Of a DNA stretch of 64,000 nucleotides, positions 13,201 through 23,814 are shown piece after piece. The notes below the pieces were generated by a model. That model searched no databases, was not told where the DNA came from, and saw only the letters and a program-made list of their open reading frames with translations. Within the stretch, counting starts at the first letter, position 1; each line of letters starts with the position of its first letter. Both the position numbers and the translations under genes were made by a program. Origin of the DNA: Lucifuga dentata (taxonomy: Eukaryota > Chordata > Actinopteri > Ophidiiformes > Bythitidae); assembly GCA_014773175.1 (NCBI GenBank), contig VXCM01001349.1, forward strand, positions 149,711 to 213,710, read 5' to 3'.

Positions 13201-16200
13201 GACAGGAGGAACTGAGTGTGACCCATAGCACTGTGGGTAAGTTCAGCCTCAAAAATAACTCTGTCTGCACTCTGTCATCACTGGGTTTAGATTTTTTTAT
13301 GAAGAATAATTGCGAAAGGAAAAACCTAAAAAAATATTAGCAATAATTACTGGATCCTTATATTGAAAGCTGTTTTCACACCTTTGTTTGCAGATCCGCC
13401 TGTATCTTATGACCTCAACTTTATTGATAAGACTGACCAACCCTCACCCATAAAACCAAATCAAATACATGTGTTCAAATTATCCCCTCAGACCTCTAAT
13501 GTCACTGCTGATGAGGAGGACGCCATTGCAAAGGTGCTGGAATGGATCAGCCGCAGTACAGACAGCAGTGATTGGCTAAATATAAAGGACAGTTGTGAGG
13601 TTACCAACAGTGCTGACAGACACGTAGACAGAAAGTTATTAAGAATTGCAGAGGCTGAGAATGTCTATGAACCCATAGTTAATTTACAAAGAGAGACCTG
13701 TGAGGCTAAAGATAATGTGGAGCAGATCAAGTTAAGAGTCACTGGCAGAGCAGCGAACACGGAAGTAAATGAAATCCAAGATGAGATGAAGAAAGAAGGA
13801 GAAAGAGAAAGAATGAGGCCACGGGAGGAAAAAGATAATGACGATGAAAGCCAAACACTCAAAATCTCTCATCTTAAGTCATTCTGGGAGAAGAGCAGCA
13901 CTGGCCCCAAGATACTTATCAGCAGATCAAACATGGTTAATGACAAAGAAAAGAAACCTGTTCAGCTCTCAGTGGACAAAGAAGAGGAAAGAGAAGTGAA
14001 AAACTTTCTCGGAATCTCTGACATAAATGCTGCTCCTGGAGAAAACAGCGAGAAGGGAAGCTATGATACGTATGAATCTAATGTCAGAGAGAGAGAGCAG
14101 CAGCTAATAGTCAGGCCAGAGAAAGACATAGGATGTGAAAGTGTTCATATAAATGTAACTAATAACCAACGATCAGACTACAGTGTAAAGATGGACACCA
14201 ACCAACAACAGGTTCCTGGAGCTCAAATGAACACTGACCCATCATACGACACAGATCATTTAAAGTTACAATCCATTCCCCAACAAGCTGACAGAAGAGG
14301 GTCAGACACTGAGATTATACCTCTAACCAGAGTCAGTCCACAGCTAAGGACCCCCTTCCAGTCTGGACACAGCCCAGAGAGACCAAATCCACAAACTCTT
14401 TCGCACTCGAGAGAAAGTCCTCTGCAAGATGAACTGTCCATTCCTACACCTCAGATTGATCCAGAGCTCCAAACAAAGGACAGTCCAGAGCTCCAGACAC
14501 TCTACCTGTCCAAAACCAAGTGTCAAGTGCCAAGTGAAGAAGCAAAGATGAGGAATAGTGAGGATCAAAGTGTGCAATCAAACATGTCTCCTAAACGAAA
14601 GGAGGAAACATCTATTAAAGACAGAACTAACAGCCCCCATTCACAGAGACAGAATCATACACAGCAAGAAAACACTACGGAGAGGATAAAGCAGCTTAAA
14701 ACTTTCTGGGAGCAGGAGAGGAACAAACCTGTGTTTTACACTGGCAAATCTAAAGCTTTGGGGGATGGTAAAGCCATTCGTGGTGCAAACCAAACCAAAT
14801 TAAACAAAAGATTCACCAAGTCAGAATACGACCTGACGTCAATTGTCAGTGATTTGGGCAGCGATGGAGAGGACTCTGCCAAAAATCAACAAAATTTCAC
14901 AGTTTTTACCATGAATCAGAGGCTAGAAAAACTGTCCCCAAGTCTTAGCACAAACCGCATACAATTTAACACTTTGCGGGAGTTCTGGGATGAGGCCACG
15001 TCAGATTCCAAAAGTTCACTTTCCTTTGACAAACCCAAAAGCCCCAAAAAGAAAGAGCAAATAGGTGCCCAGCATCAACCTCAGGAGTTAAAGTGTGTAG
15101 ATGCTGAGTTTTACTGCACATCCCCCACTGTGGAGAAAACAAATACAAGACCGGTCACCGTGAAATCATCTCCACCCAGTCGATCAAAGTTGCCTCATGA
15201 CAGACAGATGGGGTCTGTATCACGAGCAGGGAGTGACAGCAAATCTAATCTGTCTAATCAAATGACAGTTGAGTTGGGTCAACAGAGAGAAATCAGATCC
15301 TCAAAAGATTCTAGTTGTGAAGAGAAACTCACTAAACCCCAAAGCAGTGAGGGCAAGGAGACCCGTCCTCACAAGAACAAGAAAGAAGGTGCTGGAAATT
15401 TCTGTGGTCATGGAAATTCTTTGCGGCGAGCCACAAGCATGTTTGCTCTGAGCTTTCCTGAAGAAAAAGACTTTTCAGGCCAGAGTAAAAGGGATGTGAG
15501 CCCTATCCATTCCCCGAGCAGGAAGCAAAGCACAGACCGCACACAGAATAGGAGGCACACCACCGAAAAAGGAGCCACATTGAGGAGACTAGAGGAGAAC
15601 GAAATTCCGACTCCACTTGCACATGCTTTTGTTCCAGCAGACTACCGGCATTATTTGGGTATGACAGATAAGAGCAGCGTACACACTTCCCTCACTCCAG
15701 CACTGAACGTAGACAGGTCAGAGGGAAATCCTGCAAATGAGCTAGATGGGCTGGTGAGGACCAGCACCCCTGTTGGCTCAGAGGAATGCTATGGCAAGAA
15801 GAGCAAAAAGGCCTGTCAGTGCCCCCTGTGGGTAAACTGCAGCAGCTCAGACACAGGTCAAGAGTCATCTGTGAGCAGCACATCAGAAACCTGGTCCAGG
15901 AACAGTTCTAACCGTGAGCAGTAACTTCAGTTTCTGTCGTGTAATAATTATAACTGTTTTTAAGCAAAAACATATAGGCTACACCCTATATTATAACCAC
16001 ATGGTATGCCTATGATTTTAACCTGCTAATATATAAGGGCAAACCAATCTACAGACTTTTGCTTGATGCTAGTTACGTTTTTGTCTTGGGTTCAAAATAA
16101 TGAATTTAGTTTATTGCAACTAAAATAAAAAATATATATATATTATTTCCATATCAATTAAAATCACCACAGGGTCAGAAAAAAGAACAGATTTAATATT

Positions 16201-19200
16201 TTTTTTTTTTTTTTNTTTTTTTTTTTTTTTTTGCAAATAATGTTTATTACAACTAAAACTGAACCCCAGCTGAAGAGAGTGAAGGGTTCTTATAGATTTT
16301 CCACAGGCGTCTCTGCCAGTTGATTAATAGTGGCTTGATCATCTGCAAAACACCACAGCTTCCACAAGAAAAAAAGAAAATAAAAAAATAAACTANAAAA
16401 AAAAAAAAAAATTACAGATGTGGAATAGCATCATAGATTAGAGTCTGTGAAGGTTAGAGTTAACAAACATTTAAACCTCCTATATACACAACTGTCCATT
16501 AAAATGTCCATTGAAGTATTCCAAACTCCTGCTGTACGCCTGTTCACAAACATCCGTCCAGCAGTATCCTTCATACATGTCCGTGTCTGCTTATCTGTGT
16601 TGGCAGAAGCAAATCTTTGTAAACACTGTGACCCTGCAGTCTGCTGCCATGTTTAATTAGTGGGCTGGGTGACACATAGCCATGACTTTACTGACAGCAT
16701 ACACCAATCTGACTGTGGAAATACAAATTTACCTTCTGACTAATCTGTAAATTTACCTTCTGACCAATGTCCAGGTTTTACCTCAGCTGAAGTACTTTGG
16801 AACATCTTTACAAAGTAAACTTTTATATATTAATGAATTACACATCAGGTACACTCAGGGTTGTTTATATTAGCAAATGTGAACATGTCAGTCAGACATC
16901 ACAAATTAGAAACTCTTTTCCATGTAGGGTCGTGATAAAATAAATAATGCTGCACTTTTTCATTTAGCATCTTCATACTTTTTCAGTGCCTGTTCTATAT
17001 CTGCTTGGACCACATGTAGTTTATATACTTATTTTCCACATCTTACCAGAAATATCTGGATTTCCATTTACATGTATTGATTATTCTGTAGGTGTAGCAC
17101 AGGAGGCATCAGAGCATTGAACTTGTTTCTATAAAATAATCTCTGATTTAAGATTACATTATATTATAGCCTTCGGGATAAAATAAAGGTTTATTTTATC
17201 TTATCTTAAATTGACACACTGTTGTGATGTTTTGAGGAAGTTTTGAAGTTAAAGTGTTAAACTGCCACAGCTTGTGCCAATAGCTCAACTGTCCCTAAGC
17301 AAACACTCCTTAAAGAACCATACCACCCATTTTGTATGTTTGAGCCTAATATATTCCATGTTCATAAGTTATGTTACTGACAATCATTTCCCAAAGGATA
17401 AAACTATATTTCAGCTTTCCTAATATTTTGCAAACTCTCTTAATCTTTCAAAATCAAATATTCAAGTGATACACCCACCTTAAAAATCCATGTTTCTCCT
17501 GTTAATAGTTACACAAAATTATGAAGTCATGGTTGTTAAAATTTTTCAATAAACGCAAGTCTTCTTTTGGGACTACATTCCCCGATGGAGACATACGTTC
17601 ACTACATACTTTTTATTGCGCTTAAATGCTAAAATTACATAACTTCTAAAAAAAAAAAAAAAAAAAANTCCCAAGAACATTTCAAGTATCAACAAGTTGA
17701 TTTTAATAGCATACCAGAATGAACTGAAACCAATCATGGTCTGGAAGGTAGGAAACAAAAAATTAATTCATCTTCCAGTAGTATGCTGTGAGAAATGATT
17801 GTCAGTAACCTACATGTATGAAAATTGAATATATTAGGTTCAAACATGCAAAATGCACGGTATGGTCCTTTAAGGGATCTACCAAAGTTAATTAGAGTTT
17901 TCCCCTAATACTTAGGTGAAAAAAATGAGGACCAGCACCCTGTAAAGAAAGCACTGAGGCGAGCCGAAGCATGGCCCAAAAATCTGGCTAAAAGCATGGA
18001 GGACATCACAAAACCCTTATCACCACGTGAGAATGTCTTCAGCTTCCAAGCCATATTTCCCTAATATGAAAAGATAATTTTGAATATCTTGAAACCTGTT
18101 TTCCAACAGGACAGGAAAGAAGACAAGACCCAACTTCTGACCTGAGACGGATTAGTGATGGTATAAATCTGCTTGATCATTTTCAGTTTGGGAATTTTTG
18201 CAAGGATACTGATAAAATTCTCTGCATATTGTGATACTCATGACAGGATTTCCCTCTCCCTCCTGTATCATTAGTTTCATCCATCCCGTCACCCTCGTCA
18301 TCATTTTCGCAACACCTGAAGAAGATGAGCAAATCAGTCCCTTCATTCTTACAGAAGGAGGTAAAAGCAGCCAAGCATCCTTTAGCAGTAGGCCAAAGCC
18401 TGCCTCTGCATCTCCTGTGCACCTTGCTCCCTGTGCCTGCTGTCTGTGTTGCAGGGCGACGGCAGAGACATTGACCCCGCCTGCGAGGACACTTACCACC
18501 AAGGAAGACTAATGATGGGCACGTCAGTGACTAATCTCACCAGTTCCTCTGGCTTGGCATCTGTGTCTTCTGTATGTTTACACAGTAGCATGCATTGCTT
18601 ACGCATGAACATTCCCATTTTCATTTCCCAGGCAAACACCGCTCACTCAAACCATATGACAGCGTATTAGGGCCATATAAGAAGGGAAAAAAAAAACAAA
18701 AAACAAGGGGAAATTATTGCAAGTTTTTAAAAGCTATTAAAACCTGGAAAAAAAAAGTCTGTATGCTTGTCCGTATGCCATATGTTTTAAAAGTCTGTAT
18801 GCTTATGATAATTCGNAAAAAGTCTGTATGCTTGTCCGTATGCCATATGTTTTAAAAGTCTGTATGCTTATGATAATTCGATGATCCATATGCGTATGAT
18901 GAATGATAATTTGATTTTGCACCAAAAGCACAAGTATTTTTTTAATGCTAAATCCGATGGAAAAGTATAATTTAATAAGGTCATGTGTAGGTATAGTCAC
19001 AACATAAGGCGGTTTGATCTCCCCCTTATTATTTTTTTCTGAATTTAAAATCTTGCAAATTAGTAAGTTTTTAAACTGGCAAATTTGCCACTTTTTAAAT
19101 TCAGAAAAATAACGAGGGGGAATCACCGCCTTATGTTGTGATTATGCCTGCAGTAATGACCTTATTAAATGATACCTTCTTAAATTTGGCATTTTTAATA

Positions 19201-20007
19201 CTCAGAAAAATAAGGAGAAATAGAGAATTAGATTTAACCAGATTTAACCATCCTATATGCTTATTTCTAAATCCAATGGAAAAGTATAATTTAATAAGGT
19301 CATTTACTGCAGGCATAGTCAATAACAATAAGGAAATACTTGTGCTTTTAGCACAATATCATGCATTATCATAAGTACTTTTAAAACTGGCAAATTACAT
19401 TGTGATTATGCCTGCAGTATATGACCTTATTAAATTATACTTTTCATTGGATTTAGCAATAAAGAAAATTGTGCTTTTAGTGCAGAGTCATCGAATTATC
19501 ATACGCATACCGACTTTTAAAACATACGGCATACGGACAAGCATACAGACTTTTTTTTTGAGTTTTTAAACTGGCAAATTTGCGAGTTTAAAAACTCAAA
19601 ATAATATTCCCTGTTTTTTTTTTGTTTTTTGTTTTTTTGTTTTTTTATATGCCATCGTACAAACCGCACTGCTAGTTTGGCTTTTTTTAATCAAACAAGC
19701 TTAACTCCAATGATGATTATTTTCCTGTTAGGAGTGGTATCTAAAAGTGTCACCAGTCATAAAGACACTGGTTATGCCCTTTTTGATTTGAGGGATTACA
19801 GCACAATCAAAAACATGGTAGGGATAAAATAAAATAAAATCAATAAAATGGGATCAATCAAACCATTATTGGAACAAATGAACCAAAACATAAGGGGTCA
19901 CTTTCACTGATGGGATCTGTCTCAATGCTTCTATTATGTGCAACATTAATCGAACAAAATGTCAGAAAACAGATGAAACCAGAAATATCAAACTTTTTTT
20001 TTGCTTA

Positions 20008-20049
<42 letters not shown>

Positions 20050-20626
20050 CCTAGCTGAGTGGAAGTGTGATGACCATGTACAGTGGGGATTTTGGCAATG
20101 TGGACATTCAGGGAAACATCCAGTTCTCCATCAACTACGTGCAGAAGCTCAGAGAGTTTCACATCTTTGTGGCTACGTGCCAAGACCTGGCTGCAGTTGA
20201 CCCAAAGAGGGGCCGTTCAGATCCGTGAGTATTGTGCTCAAATCCTGAGAGAAAAAACTCAGACATCCCCAAAGAAAGGATGATGTTTCATATTTAATGG
20301 TCATTCATTGCTAAATAGCATGAATAACTTTGACTGTGGGTGTGTCTGAAATTAACTCTCAACTCCCTTGTTGGCAAGCTGTGGTAAAATTCCTGTCTCA
20401 GTAAGGGTTACCTGCAATGTAGGCAATACCTTTATTACCTATTATACACTAGCCTCTTATACACTAGCATTCAAAAGTTTGTAATCACTCAGAAATGTTT
20501 AATGTTTTAGACAGAAATTGGTACTTTTACACACCAAAGTGGCATTAAGTTGATGTGCATATATATAGCCAAGACATTAATAATGTTGCAAATGTCTTTT
20601 ACTACTGGAAATGACTGATTTATAAA

Positions 20627-20681
<55 letters not shown>

Positions 20682-23600
20682 TCCCTCTCACTCCCCCCAT
20701 GGGGTGGTTGTTTGTGTCTTCCTCAAGCTTGGGTCCTCTACCAGAGGCCTGGGAGTTTGAGTGTTCTGTGCAGTATCTTAGCTGTTCCTAGGACTGCACT
20801 TTTCTGGGCAGAGACCTCAGATGTTGTTCCTGGAATCTCTTGGAGCCACTCTCCCAGTTTGGGGGTCACAGCCCCGAGTGCTCCAATTACCACTGGGACC
20901 ACTTTGGACTTCACCTTCCATGTCTGTTCCAGTTCCTCTTTCAGCCCTTGGTACTTCTTGATCTTCTCATGCTCTTTCTTCCTGATGTTGCTGTCAGCTG
21001 GGACTGCCACATCTATTACAACTGCCCTCTTCTGCTCCTTGTCAAACACCACCATGTCTGGTTCGTTAGCCAGCAGCTGCTTGTCTGTCTGGAACTTGAA
21101 GTCCCACAGGATCTTAGCTCTGCCATTCTCAACCACCTTTGGTGGTGTCTCCCATTTGGACTTAGGGACTTCCAAGTCTGTATTCAGCACAGATGTTCCT
21201 GTACATCATCCCAGCCACCTGGTTATGCCTATCAGTGTATGCTTTCCCAGCTAGCATCTTACATCCTGCTACTATGTACTGGACTGTCTCAGGGGCGTCT
21301 TTGTATAGCCTGCACCATGGGTCCTGTCTGCTGTGGTAGACTCCTGCCTCTATGGATCTGGTGCTGAGGGCCTGCTCTTGTGCTGCCATGATCAGAGCCT
21401 CTGTGCTGTCTTTCAGACCAGCCTTTTCTAACCACTGGTAGGATTTTGTGATGTCAGCCACTCCCTCTATCTGGTGATGGTACATCCCATGGAGGGGCTT
21501 GGCCTTCCATGATGTCTCTTGTTGTTCCTCATCACCCTCGGTCTTCTGCTGCCTGAGGTACTCACTTAGCAGTTTGTCCTGAGGGGGCATCTTCGTGATG
21601 TATTCTTGGATGCTCCTTGTTTCATCCTGGATAGGGCTCTGACACTCACTAGCCCTCTGCTCCCCCCCCCCTTTTTGCTGAGCATACAGTCTCAGGGTAC
21701 TGGACTTTGGGTGGAACCCTCCATGCATTGTAAGGAATTTTTGTGTTTTGACATCTGTGGCATCCATCTCTTCCCGTGGCCAGCTTATTATTCCAGCTGG
21801 GTATTGGATGACTGGTAGTGCATACATGTTGATGGCCTGGATCTTATTTCTACTGTTGAGCTGGCTTCTTAGGACCTGTCTCACTCTCTGAGGGTATTTG
21901 GCTGTGGCTGATCTCCTTGCCTCTTCATCATGGCTCCCATTGGCCTGTGGGATACCTAGATACTTGTAACTGTCTTGTATGTCTGCAATCCTGCCTTCTA
22001 GTAGCTTCACTCTTTCAGTCCTGACCACCTTCCCTCTTTTTGTCACCATTCGGCTGCACTTATCCAATCTGAATGACATCCTGATGTCATCGCTGTAGAT
22101 CCTGGTGAGGTGGATCAGTGAATCGATGTCTCATTCACTCCTGGCGTACAGCTTGATGTCATCCATGTAGAGGAGGTGGCTGATGGTTACCCCACTCCTG
22201 AACTTGATAAAGCACCAAAGCACCAGCTACTGATCGATAGAAAGCACCAGCTACTGGTCGATAGAGCAATCACGCTAGATTCCAAGACCAGACAGACCAA
22301 CCTGAGGACCGCCTGGATTGACTACAAGAAAGCCGACAACTCAATGCCCCACACATGGATACTGAAGTGCTTGGCACTATACAAGGCCAACAGGACAGTG
22401 ATAGCCTTCCTCAGGCACTCAATGTGGCTGTGGAAAACAACACTAGAGGCCAACTCCAAGCCCACTGCACAAGTGACCATCAAGTGCAGCATATACCAAG
22501 GTGATGCACTGTTCCTGCTACTGTTCTGCATAGGCCTAAACCCCCTCAGTCAGATCATTGCAAAGAACAGAGATATATATATATATATATAAATATCAGC
22601 AGCTGTTATATTAGTGTCCTAATGATCTCTTTTATATCATCCTTACATAATCATGTTTTAAGAGAGGCTAATTGGTTATGACAGACACCTTTGTAATTGT
22701 GTTAGCACACCTGAAACTGAAAAATTCTTTTCAAATAAGCAGGTAAATTGATTTTACTTGGGTTGCAAGGTGCTGGCATTCCTAAAGTCCAACTCTAGGT
22801 TCAAAAAGGGGTCAAAATAAATTGTGGCATTATATATTATTAGAATAACAATAAAAATCATGACAAATTATTATTGCCATATAACCTTGTTAATTTTGGC
22901 CACTGGCTATGACTGTAAATACAGTTTTACACTCGAGGTTTATTTTAAAAGATCTAATTTGTTGTTATTGTCTCTGTTGTTTTTTGGCTTTTTTTTTTTT
23001 TTTTNTTTTTTTTTTTTTTTAGGTACGTCAAAAGTTACCTTGTTCCTGACAAAGCTAATCTAGGAAAGAGGAAAACATCTGTGAAAAAGAAGACACTAAA
23101 TCCAACTTTCAATGAGATCCTGAGAGTAAGAATCCACAGAAGTGATGCCAGTAATCGTGAATTTACACAAACATTTTCCCACACTGTCATAACTAATCCG
23201 CTGTGTACCTGATAATCGACAAACAAAAGAAGGTGGCTCTTTCTGTCCTTCCAGTATCGGGTTCGCATGGAGTATCTCAGGACGCAGACACTCATTCTCT
23301 CCGTTTGGCATCACGACACGTTTGGCAGAAACAGTTTCCTGGGCGAGGTAGATGTTGACCTCTCCAAGTGGGACTTTGACCACACCCAGATGAACTACTT
23401 AGCCCTGAAAGCCAGGGTAAGAAAAGCACACACAGGCTGCTTTATCCACAGTGTTTGGTTTCTCATCAAGTAACATCTGTTTATCTAATCAATCAATCCT
23501 CTCTTTTCTCTCACTTAGAATTGGAGTCTATTTGAGCAGATAATATCACATGTGCCGTAGTTATTATATAACATGCGTGCAAAGAGCTTTATGCTGGATT

Positions 23601-23770
23601 TTGGATGGACTGTTTATGTAACGTATACTCTGTCAACCTTTTCAGACAATGCCCACTCTAGTGCCTTCAAATGGCAGAGGAGAGATGAGATTAGCCATTC
23701 GTTTCATGCCGCAGATCATCCACAGTGAAGGTCTGCACAAGATTTTATCCCACATTTTGACAAGGCCTGG

Positions 23771-23814
<44 letters not shown>

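Noticed and set aside
20679..21367. Long plus-strand open frames over the LINE
   Set aside because: Antisense shadows of the retrotransposon protein, which has clear RT/endonuclease motifs on the other strand.
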